DNA of 64,000 nt from Acorus gramineus (GCA_030737835.1 CM060857.1:1417577-1481576), one strand, 5' to 3'. Numbered from the stretch's first letter, positions 23,282 to 36,829 are shown. Numbers and translations are program-made. The notes: generated by a model not told the origin, from the sequence alone.

Positions 23282-24830
23282 CATATTGTTCAAATTTTTA
23301 ATTTTTCGGTTCAATTTTTTATTTTAAAAAAAATCTTTTATACAATTAATATTTTTTTCCTATTGCAATTCTTGTGGATGATTAGTGAAATGAGGTCTGA
23401 GAGTACAAAAAATTTAAAAACATGCTCATATCTGGTACCATTCAACCTCTCTCCTTACTGTGCAAGAAAAAGGTCAGGTTTGAGAGGACAAATCTAGTAA
23501 TATATTAACTTGTAGTTCTAATAGATCTAATATAACTCAAGACCGTGTGCATTAATATAATGTAGCATTTTCTTTTAAGGTTGAACCATTTTTTCAAATA
23601 ATTTGACATTTCATGTTGATACCCAAAACAGCTGACAAGGACATCAAAGAGCAAGCATAATTGTGGTTTTCCATTAGCACTGATTAAGAAAACAATGAAA
23701 CATTTTTTATACATATGTATGGTAAGAGAGTGGAATTTCTACGCAAGCCAATTAAATAGTGTGAGAGAAAAATAGTAATATTTACCTCTCTACAAGTTAG
23801 ACATTTGGCTCCTTTAGAAGCAGTCTCAAACAAGAAATAGTGTAGCACATTCTTTCCAAAACAACTGGTCATAACCTAAAGCATACGGACTGGTAAAAGT
23901 GTCATGTGAAAATAAAAAAAGACACCAATATAAAAAGGAGATCTGGGAACTCACCACCATATATAATTTGGAGAAAGCTTTGCTTCAAACAGATATCTAA
24001 GCCTTCAAAATAGGCAGACAAACAAAATCAACCCAAAACAATTGCTTTGAGATTATGCTTTAAAAATACACCAGCAATAGATTGAAAGAGTAATTATATC
24101 CGTTAAATCAAAGAAATGAAGTATCATATGGTGTCAAATAGGTTGATTTAGAAAAAGAATTATATTCATTGCTTTTTATTAATAATTCAATTTTTATGCA
24201 TATTGCATTTCCATGTTGAGTATGTAAACCAAGATTCACAGGAGTGTTTTACAATTAAATATTTTTGAAAGAGGATGTGTGACAATATATAGATCTAGCT
24301 TTTGTGTGAAAGCCAGAAATAAATTATTATAAATATAAAATATAAATAAGCAGAAAAATAATCTGCTAGTATATTCAAAAATACAAGAACAAAAGGCATT
24401 GTATGTGAATCTAAACTATAACTACAAAAGGCTATAACCCTCCACAACAATAGAGCAATATAATCATTTGCTTTGATAAACAAATAGTTGAAATGTCCAT
24501 TGCATTTAAAATGCATGATACTAAAATGGTGGGACATCTACAATAAAAATCAATAAACATGCATTGACATTTTACATAAATTATTTAATTCAAATGTAAT
24601 GTATGAACAGTCAAGATTATTTACTATGAATAATTAAATCAAGAGCAAAACAAATATCACATCAATGGGGACTCTGTTCACTGATAGATTTTCAAGATAG
24701 AAGATGGTATATTACACACACACACACACACAAATTGATGAAATACAATTCCACACAACAATTATTCCTGATAGATCCATTTTTCTACATTAAGCTTAAC
24801 CAAATTGATAGCTAAAACTTAAATCGATCA
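23282..24830. other. Intergenic DNA, no gene seen
   Basis: AT-rich; the only simple repeat is an (AC)n tract at 24,714-24,731. No recognised coding sequence. Confidence 0.5.
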
Positions 24831-24834
24831 AATT

Positions 24835-25068
24835 TCAACAATGCTCTATTGAGAGAGAGATTATAAACTGCTCCCTGGAGGCATCGACAACCTTGTTACC
24901 CACCTCGAACTGGTCAATTTTGCCTACATGAAATCCTGGCTTCACACTATTTAGCCCATCCATCGTGTGAATTAAATTTGGACAACTATCCTCAATACAC
25001 CAACGATTTAAACATTGTCTATGTAGATATACACGAAGTGCTATAAACTTGTTAGTTGAACGCAACAT
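24835..25068 (-). other. Unrecognised open frame, possible gene fragment
   Basis: A 77-codon frame with a less biased composition than its surroundings (for example GLNSVKPGFHVGKIDQFE) followed by a possible GT donor after FE. I do not recognise a family. It could be an exon of a decayed gene or chance; there is no neighbouring exon I can defend. Confidence 0.25.
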
Positions 25069-25099
25069 GTATTTTGTGAGAGATGGGTCAGAGCATATG

Positions 25100-25880
25100 A
25101 AGCAGCAATAACATGTATACTTATAGCCATATCATGAAGTCTTCATGAATAGGAGAGCAAAGAGTTTTAAACATATGAAGAAACAGCATGAGAACAGTGC
25201 TGGGAGCGTACATCTCATACTTATGAAACTGTATAGTATATATGTAATGCTTATGCATAAATCCCTTAAGTCATCAATCCTTTATAAATTTTATTTTCTT
25301 TCTTGGTTTTGGTTGGTAACTGTAGAAATTGTATTCCTTTTTTTCTTATGAATGAAGGTGGTAGACTTTCCTGCTATTCAATCCATTAAAAAATATTTCA
25401 GAAAATACATGAAAAAGAGCCCTACCCCGGTCTGGGAGATATATTTGACTATAATTTCCATCCAAAGAATGAATGAACAAAAAATTTTAAAAAAATTTAC
25501 AACAAGGGATTTGAACTGTTACAACCACCGGCATCGACGGGTGGTGGTGGTCCTCTTCCCACTAAGAGCTCCTCCGCATCTTCTCCTACCTCCACCCGGT
25601 CTGCTCTCCCACCCACTCTTCTGTCATCTTTAAGTCCTGACAAAAGTTTCGAAACAAAGTAGAGAGGGTGAGAAGCAATTTTTTTTTTTTTTTTTGAGAT
25701 TTCGGAAATGGGGGACTCCTCGTTTTCTCATCAGTAAACGTTGAGGATAAAGAGAATTAATTGAATAAATTCAATAAAAATAAATAAATGATGTATCAAT
25801 GAATAAATTGAATATAGTCCGAGCTTGTATCTGCATGTGGAACCAAAATGGGTAGTTGAAAGAGTGAAGAGGAAGAAACC
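25100..25880. other. Intergenic DNA, no gene seen
   Basis: 25,500-25,640 is a GC-richer patch (ccaccggcatcgacggg and following) without a recognisable protein. A T-tract follows at 25,680. Confidence 0.4.
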
Positions 25881-25884
25881 ATGG

Positions 25885-26340
25885 AGACGAACAGGCTATT
25901 ATTGATATATCCATATCTGATATGGATATATTTTTATATTCGAACCCTTCGAATACTAATCAGATATGAATATTTTTTTAGATAATTAACATGTTTAAAT
26001 TTTAATATTAATTTGAATAATCAAATGATATTTTAAAGGGATACCAAAATTAAAATTAGAATTTTAATGTTTATTTTTCCTTTTCAGATATTGTATATTG
26101 AAAATTTAATAATATTATAATATATTATCATTGTAATTAATCATATATGATGACAATATGAGCAATATATATAATACAAATATATATATTTTTATAACAT
26201 ATGTCGAATACGGATATTTTTTTATATTAAATATGCTGATATCCATATCCGCACTTCGGATATTTGAATATCGAATATTTATTATATTTTGGATACGGAT
26301 TTGAATCGAATTCAAATATTTTTCGGATAATTGACAGACT
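25885..26340. repeat. Palindromic AT-rich repeat, possible hAT-type MITE
   Basis: Both halves are built from inverted versions of tatccatatccga/cggatatttgaata. The right end reads (reverse complement) AGTCTGTCAATTATCCG, which resembles hAT terminal repeats; the left end is poorly preserved and no 8-bp duplication was confirmed. Confidence 0.4.
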
Positions 26341-27409
26341 TAGATACATGTAGATTTCCATTGTTTGGTAATGATAAAAGTGTCCAATAAAAGTATTTCC
26401 AAGATCGGTAGTATATATATAAGTTGTATAAAATAGATATAGACATTTTAATAAAATTAGAAATAAACCATAGGTAACAAACATATTAAACATCACATTG
26501 GATTTGTTCACAATTTATTTTAAATATATAATTACAATCATATCGATGAAATATTTGATTAGAAATAAGGAAAGTTAATATTTTTGTGTATTATATTGTC
26601 TTTATATTGTTAAAATTGTCCAACTTTAAAAAAATGGCAGCATTACCAATATTAATTACATCTATTTATATATTAATTACAGATTTTGAATGCAAATATT
26701 ATTAATTTTTTGGGTTTGTTCTTTTTTTTACCATTCCAAATTTAAGCAACACATTTGAATTGAAATATTTAAAAAAATATATAATCAACGATTATCACGG
26801 GACACAATCTCGTCTCTTTAATCTTCAGATTTTTTTCATAATTCAAAAACAAATCGCTGTTAATTATATTGTCTTTTGTGATTTGGATAGTATTCAGAAT
26901 AAAATCAAATTAACATTCAAATTAAAGAAAAATTTAAATAGATTTCATTTTTTTTATTGATATTAAAAGTTCAGAATCACATTATAGCAAATCTTGAAAT
27001 TTTAAATTTTTGGCCATTTGAATATGTGATTTGGATTATATTTAAAAGAAAATCAAATTAATATGATAATTATATACAAACTTTAAATAGATTTCATCAT
27101 ATCTTTTATATATATCCTAATTTAAACAAATATGAAAGTAATGGGAACATTAAATATTAATTAAATAAATTTATACATTAAATATCATTTTTGCTTGTGT
27201 ATATATATATATTAAGTAGTGGTTTTAAAAAACACACACACATATATATACACAATAAATGGTATTAACTATCATTGGAAATAAATGAGGGATTGTAGGC
27301 TAATTAATGACATTCCTTGTAATTGCATTGAACACTAAATGTGTAATAATTAATAAAAATTTAAGTGTAAATAATTGGACACAAATGCCGTACTTCATAG
27401 GTAAAGTTT
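26341..27409. other. AT-rich DNA with Helitron-related internal sequence
   Basis: 26,880-26,995 matches the interior of the Helitron piece at 16,490-16,600. No gene seen. Confidence 0.45.
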
Positions 27410-27418
27410 TAAATTTTA

Positions 27419-28723
27419 GGGTTAAAGACATCTAAGTCCCTACAAACATGGAAAAACCCATATAAGTTCCTACTAAAATTAGGCAGATGTTCGAGTCCCT
27501 GAAAACTTAGAAAAACCAAATTATCATCCATGAGTTAAATTTTCACCCAAATTTAACGGAATATTCCCAGAATATTCTATCACGTATAATTGTATAGACA
27601 TTGAATTCCTTATAAACAGTCATAAGGATAAATTAGTCCCTACAAAAGATAAAATTGCTCCTGAAAGACTTTTACATTAAATTATGTACACATTGCAGTC
27701 CCTATAAACAATCATAAATACAAATTAGTCATTGCAAAAGACAAAATTGCCCCTGAAAGATTTTTACATTTAATTGGATAGACATTACGGTCCTTATAAA
27801 TAATTGTAAAGACAAATTGGTCCCTGTAAAACACAAAAATGCCCCTGAAGGATTTTTATATTTAATTGTGTAGACATTGCAGTCCTTATTTATTTATAAA
27901 CAATCATAAAGACAAATAATATAATTTATTTATTTATTTTTTCATCTTTTATCCTATTGCTCACACTCCACCTGAACAAGTAATGAATAATGCTCTTTTC
28001 TTTAAGGTGTTTGCTTGCTTTAAAATACCTATACATGATTTTCCACAAAATTTGTTTATTTACATTCCTAGCAGAGAGAATTTTAATAAACTCATGCCAC
28101 TTTTTTTACTTCCCTACAAACAAAAAGGTAAAAAGATTGCATTCTACTTGTTAAAATAGTTTTTTTACATCCAAATTGAGATCTTCAGGTGAAGTGTGAG
28201 CGATAGGATAGAAGATGAAAAAATAAATAAAAAATTATATTATTTATCTTTATGATTGTTTATAAGGACTGCAATGTCTACACAATTAAATGTAAAAATC
28301 TTTCAGATGTATTTTTGTCTTTTATAGGGACCAATTTATTTTTACGATTGTTTATAAGGACTGTAATGTCTATTCAATTAAATGTAAAAGTCTTTTAGGG
28401 GCAATTTTATCATTTGTGAGGACTAATTTGTCTTTATGATTATTTATAGGGACTACAATGTGTACACAATTTAATGTAAAAGTCTTTTAGGGGAAATTTT
28501 ATCTTTTATAGGGACTAATTTGTCTTTATGACTATTTATAAGGACTTTAATGTTTACACAATTATATTTGATGGAATATTCTAAGAATATTCCATTAAGT
28601 TTGGATGAAAATTTTACTCAGGGATGATAATTGGGTTTTTCTAAGTTTTCAGGGACTCGTACGTTTGCCCCAATTTTAGTAGGGACTTATATGAGTTTTT
28701 TCATGTTTGTAGAGACTTAGCTC
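27419..28723. mobile_element. MULE-type hairpin MITE (copy 2), 1,305 bp, with a different centre
   Basis: The left end GGGTTAAAGACATCTAAGTC matches copy 1 at 7,665. The right end has lost about 10 terminal bases, yet a perfect 9-bp duplication TAAATTTTA flanks the element (27,410-27,418 and 28,724-28,732). The inverted arms share the roughly 93-bp units of copy 1 but continue into an extra 60-bp inverted arm (27,916-27,975 and 28,185-28,246) absent from copy 1. The loop of about 210 bp (27,976-28,184) is unique in the window. Confidence 0.85.
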
Positions 28724-28739
28724 TAAATTTTAATACACT

Positions 28740-29451
28740 ATGCATCATATGTTCGAAGAAATGGCATGCATCATATGGAGGGTTTATTAAAAGAACAGGC
28801 GATGGCTCATAAGTTTTATTTGAAAATTTTTCATAGGTATGTTATAACATAAATTTAACAATAAAAATAGAGTATAAAATATATTATAACATTGAGCATC
28901 CCTTTATATACTCATAATATTTTGATATTCAAATATAATTATAACTTAATAAATATATTAATATAATTTTAGTTGGCATATATTAAAATATTCAAAACAC
29001 TTTCATTTTATAAGCATCCCTTTATTCTCGTAACATTATGATATTGAAATTTAATTATAAGTTAATAAATATATTAATGTAATTTTATCATAATTGATGT
29101 AAATTATTAATATTATTTTATGATATATTTATATTAGTCATCATATAAGTACAATGAAACATATAAGTATGATGAAATGTAAAGCTTAAAATTTTAATAT
29201 TCTATGCATAATATGATGAAATGTGTGTAGTGGAATAAATTATGAATGAGATTACAATGATATAAATGGATTTTCATGGGATTATATAGAATTATAGGGG
29301 TAAAATGATTAAATGGTTGTGATTAATTAAAAGGGGTGAAATGGTGAAATGGATTGTGATGGGATTGAATGGATTGTTAGAGATAAAATTGTCATTTGAC
29401 AGTTTTTTTTGTGTTAAGAGATTTTTATATAGTAATATAATATAGTATAGA
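28740..29451 (-). mobile_element. Helitron fragment with 5' end at 29,451
   Basis: On the minus strand the sequence begins TCTATACTATATTATA and continues through TATATAAAAATCTC, the Helitron 5' pattern (starts with TC inside an A/T target). The stretch 29,270-29,400 (gaatggattg, tgaaatggtg) recurs upstream of every other 5' end listed here. No 3' end was found for this copy. Confidence 0.5.
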
Positions 29452-29900
29452 TTCTCAGTTTCTGGAAACCTCCTTCGAAACCAATATTTGCCATCGGAAG
29501 AGGAAGTTGATGGAAGGATTTAGACATGTAACGGTGGAGAGGGTAGGAAAAGATGATACTGGAGTTGAAGAGGCAATTGTGGAGGAGGCGAAGAGGAAAC
29601 TATTGGAAGACGTGAAAAAGATGAACAGGCATGGAAAAAATGATTTTTGAGTAGTCCATGAGAATTGGGAAATGTTAAGCATTGGTTGGGGAAGAGTTTT
29701 GATGACAATGAATGCTTTGTTGAATACACTAATGACTATTTGGTTACCAATTATCAAAAGCAATTAATGAATTCATGCTCCAAAAAAATAATTAACGAAT
29801 GTTTTGGGGAGAAGACGTTGAGGACTGAGATTGGTTTGTAGTAAAATATTAAAATGTTTGAAAACAATTACATATTGTTTTAAAGCTGCTAATTAAATTT
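29452..29900. other. GC-richer block outside a Helitron 5' end
   Basis: 29,455-29,760 contains open frames on both strands, none recognised. It is loosely similar to 40,330-40,610. It may be host DNA or another captured segment. Confidence 0.3.
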
Positions 29901-29939
29901 TATATGAATAGGAATATATTCTTAGATATAATTTTCATA

Positions 29940-30522
29940 ATTTAAATAGTGTACAAAATATATTCTAACAGTGAATTATATTTTGAATATCTTTTTATTT
30001 TATAATGATCCCCTTATCCTGATAATATTATGATATCTGATTTTAACTATAAGTTAATAAATATACTAATCTAATTTCAGTTAGTTACAGTGAATTCTAT
30101 TTTGAATATTCTTTCATTTTATAAGCATCCTCTTATTCTGATAATATTATGATATTTGATTTTAATTATAAATCAATAAATATACTAATCTAATTTTAAT
30201 TGGTTACAACGAATTATATTTTGAATATCCTTTCATTTTATAAGTATTTCCTTATCCTAATAATATTATGATATCCAATTTTAATTACAAATTAATAAAT
30301 ATATTATATGATAAAATGTATGTATTAGAATAAATTATGAATGTGATTAAAAAGATGTGAATGAATTTTCATATGATTAAATATAAATGTAGGGGTGAAA
30401 TGGTAAAATGGTTGTGATTAAAGTGGTGTGAATGGATTGTAATGGGATTGAATGGATTGATAGGGGTAAAATAATCAAATAGAAAGTTTTTGGTTTAAGA
30501 TACTTTTATATAGTAGTATAGA
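29940..30522 (-). mobile_element. Helitron fragment with 5' end at about 30,522
   Basis: The minus strand starts TCTATACTACTATATAAAAG. The body contains three near-tandem copies of a roughly 125-bp unit (gaattatattttgaatatcc, ttcattttataag, tccttatcc-taataatattatgatat) between 29,960 and 30,305. Confidence 0.55.
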
Positions 30523-30639
30523 TATAGATATAGATGTATAATCATAACATACTTTGAAAATCTATAATGAAGATTAATACTTTTTTTAAAAGGAATCATG
30601 TCTTTGTATATGAAATGAAATTTGTTTTTTGTGTGAATT

Positions 30640-31250
30640 ATATTTTCAATATATTTTCATTTTATAAGGATCCTCTTATCCTAATAATATTATGATAACC
30701 AAATATAATTATAAGTTAATCAATATGTTACATGATGAAATATATATATTAGAATAAATTATAAATGAAATTAAAATCTTGTAAATGGATTTTCATGGAA
30801 ATTGAATAGAAGTGTAGGGGTAAAATGAAAAAATAGAAGGATCCTCTTATTCTAATAATATTATAATAATCAAATTTAACTATAAGTTAATATGTCACAT
30901 GATGAAATGTGTGTATTAGAATAAACTATGAATGAAATTACAATGTTGTAAATGGATTTTCATGGGATTGAATAGAAATGTAGGAGTATCCTATTAATAT
31001 TATGATAACCAATTTTAAATTTAAGTTAATAAATATGTTACATGATGAAATGTATGTATTATGGTATACTATAAATGAGATTAAAATGACGTGAATGGAT
31101 TTTAATGGAATTGAATAGAAATGTAGGGGTAAAATGAAAAAATGGTTGTCATTAAAGTGGTGTGAATGGATTGTAATGGGATTGAATGAATTGACAAGGG
31201 CAAAATGGTCAAATGGCAGGTTTTTGGTTTAAGAGACTTTTATATAGTAA
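30640..31250 (-). mobile_element. Helitron fragment cut at its 5' end by another Helitron
   Basis: The minus strand from 31,250 reads TTACTATATAAAAGTCTC, lacking the usual leading TCTATA; directly outside it is the CTAG 3' terminus of the next element at 31,251. The segment 31,110-31,250 is almost identical to 43,430-43,575. Confidence 0.6.
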
Positions 31251-31953
31251 CTAGTTGTAGCGTATGTGCAAATGCACATGAATATAGTGTAAGAATTTCT
31301 TTTGATTAATTTTTTTCATTCATGTCAAATAATTTAAATACAATAACATTATGCAACTATAAAATGATATATATATATATATATATAGATGGTTTAAATT
31401 ACGTACTACTTTCAACAATAATAACCAGTGACATTAACAACAAATTCTTCGAAACATGGGATTTGTAGAAAAACAAAAACACACATTGAAGAAATCAATA
31501 ACGGTTTTTGTTTAATATAGTTTAATAAATTAAATATTAAAATTTTTAACATCTTTAACGTAAATGATATGATGTTTTTTAAAAAATAGTACAGTTGCTG
31601 AATTATTAAATAAGAAATATTCTATGCAACAATGCTATCAGTTGATCAATCTCTATGTGAATGATAAAAATGGGCCACTAAAAACCATAGTTGAGATTAA
31701 AGAATCCAAAAATTCCACACCATCAAAGATTAACTAATATAAGGTTTACTTATATATTATTGAGTAATACCAATGGTAACTATTGAAAAGTTGATAAGTA
31801 GTAAATGAAGAAAAGGAAAACCAGTCCAATAATAGAAAATAATAATGTTAAATATGCCATACAATAATTAAAGCATAGAACACATATCCATTAACTTACA
31901 TAAGTTCCATATAAGGGGAATAACCTTGCAGCCATGTTTTTAAATCTTCGACT

Positions 31954-32224
31954 TTATAAACTTAACACAAAAGTTATATCTATGAGAGAAAGACAACCTT
32001 GGTTGATCAATTTAAACCCTACTCTTTTTGTTTTTAGATCCACTGTTGCTCTCGCTGCCTTCTTCAAAATCATTCGTAGTCTCGATATGCTCTGCAATCC
32101 AACATCCCATTGCTCGATCTTTCTCAGTATTTTTTTTTGGTTTAGTGAAAAAGACATACTTTTTTCCAATGCATGAAATCATTTTTCTGTAAAATTTGGA
32201 TTGGATATTTATCTGCAATGACAT
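31954..32224 (-). pseudogene. Possible NAC-domain gene fragment inside the Helitron
   Basis: The minus strand has frames with GKKYVFFTKPKKNTEKDRA then MGCWIAEH and later KKSRVGFK. This order resembles subdomains C-D of some plant NAC transcription factors (YFFTxxKKK, Gxw, GxKK). The match is loose, needs a frame change near 32,035 and lacks the rest of the domain. If real, it is a captured, non-functional piece. Confidence 0.3.
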
Positions 32225-32579
32225 ATTAAAAATATTACTATAATCATATTTACATCATAATTTGAATTTAATTGTCTGTTTCACCTCTTACACCCAGATC
32301 CATTTCCATCCCAATACGAGACGTATATGCGTCGATTGAAATTTAACAACGAATATGCTTACGTCAACAAGGTATATTTTTGAAAGAATTTTTATAGTTT
32401 TTTATAAATGCATATACACAGACACACATAGACATACATTTGTGTGTGTGTGTGTAGAGTCTATTAAAGGTTTGATACATGTTGATTTATGATAGATTCG
32501 ATTTTCTTCAAGGCTCAAATATTATGACATTCAAATTTAATTATCAGTTTATAGATATATTAATATTTAAAGTTGGTAT

Positions 32580-33760
32580 ACAGTTTATAAGTCTTTCTCT
32601 ATGAGGAAGCAAAATTATTATGGATCCTATCCATTACATTGGATTGCATGTAACAAAATCCTTCCAATACTTGAATAAAGGGAAGTACTTGGAATTAATT
32701 TAATTTATTTTTAAAAAAAAATTATATTCAGGGATGTTGAAAACTTACTTATTTTGGTTGAAAGATGGTCTTGAAATAGAATATGATGTTGCAGAGAAAG
32801 ATGCCGATGATAATACACTATAATAAGAACATAAGAAGGTTAAGTTATTAATAATTGAAGGTATAATAAACATCATAAGATAATTAAAATTTCTTATTCC
32901 ATTCTTTTTAAAATGTGAAAATCAGAAATAACGAAATTCATATCCTCATGTAAGAAAATAAATGTGTCATTCTGCGAAACTTTCAATTAGCCACACATGA
33001 CATATATTCTTCTTTCTTTTTTCTTAAACCATCTTAGGTCTTGCTCTCTAACACAAAATGTCTTACACATTTCCAGATATTTTGTTGCTTATCCGTACAT
33101 TTATTATTCCCTCTTAATTAGGAAAATATTCTTTGTCTTCATGTAGCATGTTAAAAGGATTTGGTATTAAAAGTAGGAAAACACATTTATTTATGATAGA
33201 TTCAATCTACTTGAAGGCTCAAATAAACAAGTAATTTTTTTTCCTTTTGAGGATTGTTGTCCTCCTCTAATCTGACATGAAAAATGGAATAAGATAGAGC
33301 ATTGATACCTCATTAGAAAAATTTTCTAACGAAAACTGTCAGATAATTAACTTTACTATGCAGATATCTTGGCAATAACAAATTATTATAAAACTAAATT
33401 ACGTTTATCATTATTAATAAACTAATGCAACCTTTTTTTCTATATTGTAGTAGGAATATATATGTTGCATGACACCTACATGTACAATAAATAAATAAAT
33501 AAATCATTTAAATACGACATTAAACATAAACACTTTCTCTTTGAGGAAACAAAGTTAATATTAGGGCTCCTTTCCATTACGTTGGATGTTATGTAACAAA
33601 ATCCTTCCAATACATTAAATAAGGCTAGTATATGGAATGAATTTAATATAATTTTGTTTCTTTATATCATATTCAGGGATGTTGGTAACTTACTTGTTTT
33701 GATTGAAGAGTAGTATGGAAGTAGAATATGATGTAGCCAAATAAGAAGCCAATGATAATA
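32580..33760. repeat. Direct repeat pair, about 230 bp each, 950 bp apart
   Basis: 32,585-32,815 and 33,530-33,760 share tttctct-tgaggaa, aacaaaatccttccaatac, ttcagggatgttg and agaatatgatgt in the same order. No function recognised. Confidence 0.6.
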
Positions 33761-33915
33761 TATTAAAATAATTTTATATAAATTATATGTATAAGAATAT
33801 TTTTATATGTACCCATTTTAATTACAATAAAATATTTTTGGATCTGAAAATAAACCTGGATCATATTATTATCATGATAAGAGGATGCTTATAAAATCAA
33901 AGGACTAATACATGA

Positions 33916-35283
33916 ACGGAGTTTTACATTGTCCGAAACATTATCATTATTCTCAGATCCTTTTGTAAAATCAATGATATCCAAGAAGTGACACTCTATA
34001 AGAAATAAATAATCTCTATCTATTTTGACAAGGAAAATATACATGTAAAATGATATTCAAAAGAAGCTAAGAAATAAATCCTATTCATAATTTAAATAGA
34101 CTAAAATCCATTCCTATTCTAATTTTAACATTTACATATTGGATTTTGAAAAATGATAACTCTAATATTGTCCTATTCTAATTTTAACCCTTACATATTG
34201 GATTATTAAAATATGATAAATATAATATCATGATAATATAATTAAAATAAATTATATTCAAGATATTTTAATGACGCATATAGATGTTCATACATTAGAA
34301 TAAATAAATTTGTATAAATATATGTATATGATTATTTTATATATGCAAACTTTAATAAAATTATTTTTTTACTCTTACAATTAAGAAGGGATATCAGAAA
34401 ATAAGAAATATTGATAACACAGATGAATTCAATATAAAAAGATAAAAGTTAAATAGATGACATAAAAGAACAAATTTTAAAAAAGATGATCCAATGGAAA
34501 TAAAACAGCATAGTAATCTTAATTGCAACATAAAATGGATTAGATGAACCAAATTAAGCATCATATATACCAAAGAATAACCGACCTTCCTAAGATCAGA
34601 AAAAAATTTGAGAGAGGAAAAAAGAGAGAGGTGATAACTAAAGATAACAAAAAATTTAATTAAATTGGGTAAAAAGGTAATTAAATTTGGATATCATAAT
34701 ATTCTGATGATTAGATTAGATAGAATAGAAAATTAGTACTTTATTATGATGATGAAAATATTGTAGTGTTCTCATAATTATGAAAATATTTATATACACG
34801 AACGGAGTACTACATTGTCCAAAAAATTATCATTATACTCGTATCCTATTGTAAAATCAATGATATCCAAGGTACAACACCCTATAAGAAAAAAATAATC
34901 TCTCTCTATTTTGATTAGGAAAATATACATGTAAAATGATATTCAAAAGAAGCTAAGAAATAGATGCTATTCATATTTTAAATATACTGAAATCCAATCC
35001 TATTCTAATTTTAACCTTTACATATTGGATTCTAAAAAATGATAACTGTAATATTGTCCTATTCCAATTTTAACCCTTACATATTGGATTCTTAAAATAT
35101 GATAAATGTAATTTCATGATAATTTAATTAAAATAAATTATATTCAAGTTATTTTAATGATTTATATAGCTGTTCATACATTAGAATAAATTATTTTCTA
35201 TAATTATATGTATGTGATTATTTTATACATCCAAACTTTAATAAGATTAATTTTTTACTCTTATAATTAAGCAGAGAGATATC
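33916..35283. repeat. Direct duplication, about 480 bp, offset 888 bp
   Basis: 33,916-34,395 and 34,804-35,283 align base for base with few indels (from ggagt-acattgtcc through gatattcaaaagaagctaag to gatatcag), roughly 85-90% identical by eye. The inner spacer also has parallels further right (34,519-34,620 with 36,274-36,380). Confidence 0.85.
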
Positions 35284-36419
35284 AGAATATTATGTTTATA
35301 AGTGAGGGTTATAAAATCAAATCAAAGGAATATAAATATTTAACATCAAAGCATTGTTCAACTATGCAAATGAAAATAAGAAATATTGATAACATGGATG
35401 AATTCATTATAAAAAGATAAAAGTTAAACAGATGGCATAAGAGAACTTAAATTATAACACCAAAGTATTTTTGAACTATGCAAATGAAAACAAGAAATTT
35501 AAATATATATTATCACATCACTTAAATATATCTTAAAATCCCTAAAATCTATGAATTTAATTATTTGATGATTTCTAGATATGAATAACATGAAAGTTTC
35601 TCTGCACCATGCAAATGGAGAAAAAAATGAAGATGGATAAATTCATATTGAAAATTAGCTAAACTTTAAATAGATGTCATAATATCTTTTCTACATATTC
35701 TAAAATATATAGAATTCAATCATAATAAATTTTTAAAAAAATCAAATTTTCTATGTAACATGCAAATGAAAAAAAAAAATGAACATGGATAAATTCATAT
35801 TGAAAATTAACCAGACATTAAACAAACCTCATCGTGTCCTTTATATAGATCCTAAAATATATATATTTTAAGAATTTTTTCTCCAGATTAAAAAATGTGA
35901 AGACCTACATATCCTGTATCATGAAGAACTAAATCGAGAAAAAAAATTATGATAGGAAACTTCATTTATTAAACTGGGTAAACAGTCAATTAAATTTGGA
36001 CATCATAATATTTTGATGATCAGATCAGATAGAAAAGAAATTAGTACCTTATTATGATGACGAAAATATTATAATGAAATCATATTGCAAAAGATATAAA
36101 AATAAATACCAGAACAACTGTTGTGCTACTTCCAATCAAAATAGAGAATCGAAGATGAATCTGTTAAAGAAAAACAAATTAATTACTTGTTATTTTTTTC
36201 TTTTAACAGCAGAAACACCGAAGCAGGATAATATTTTTAAAGAAGAGGAACCAAAGGAAAAAAAAAATATTAAGCTTAATTGCAACATAAAATGGATTAG
36301 ATGAACCAAATTAAGCATCATTTATACCAAAGAATAATCAACCTTCCTTAAGTCTGAAGAAATTTTGAGAGAGAGAAATGATGATGAAAATATTATAATG
36401 AAATTCACATTGCAAAAGA

Positions 36420-36610
36420 GATACTTAACAATATACTGGAGTGTTAACAGTGTACTAAAATAATTGGTTGGGGGCATTTTCTATATTTTGATCAACATTC
36501 AGCTTGAGAGACTTAAAGATAATTTTTCACGACCTAAAAAAATTTGAAAAATAATAGGGATCTAAAAATAATAGATGAGTAATGAGAGGGACCCCTAATT
36601 AATTTTTCCT
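36420..36610. repeat. Fragment of the 5,100-5,590 repeat family
   Basis: Contains gatacttaacaatatactgg, tgagagacttaaagata and the gacccctaattaattt segment shared with 5,100-5,590 (opposite orientation) and 7,140-7,460. Confidence 0.5.
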
Positions 36611-36829
36611 TTATTTTCTAAAACTAATGAAAAAGAAAATATTTTTTCTAATTATAATGATGAAATTTTATTTAAAAAAAAATGAATGACAGAAATAAAA
36701 ATATTGATCATCTATTTATTTTAATTTTAATTTTAAATTTTTAATGCAAATATTAATAACTTTTTAGTTTGTTTCTTCTTTTTGCACGTTTCAAATTTAA
36801 TTCACTGTAAAATGAAAGGATATTCAAAA

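Noticed and set aside
29455-29763. 102-codon minus-strand frame as a gene
   Set aside because: Serine/phenylalanine-rich with no recognisable domain; likely antisense of purine-rich sequence.
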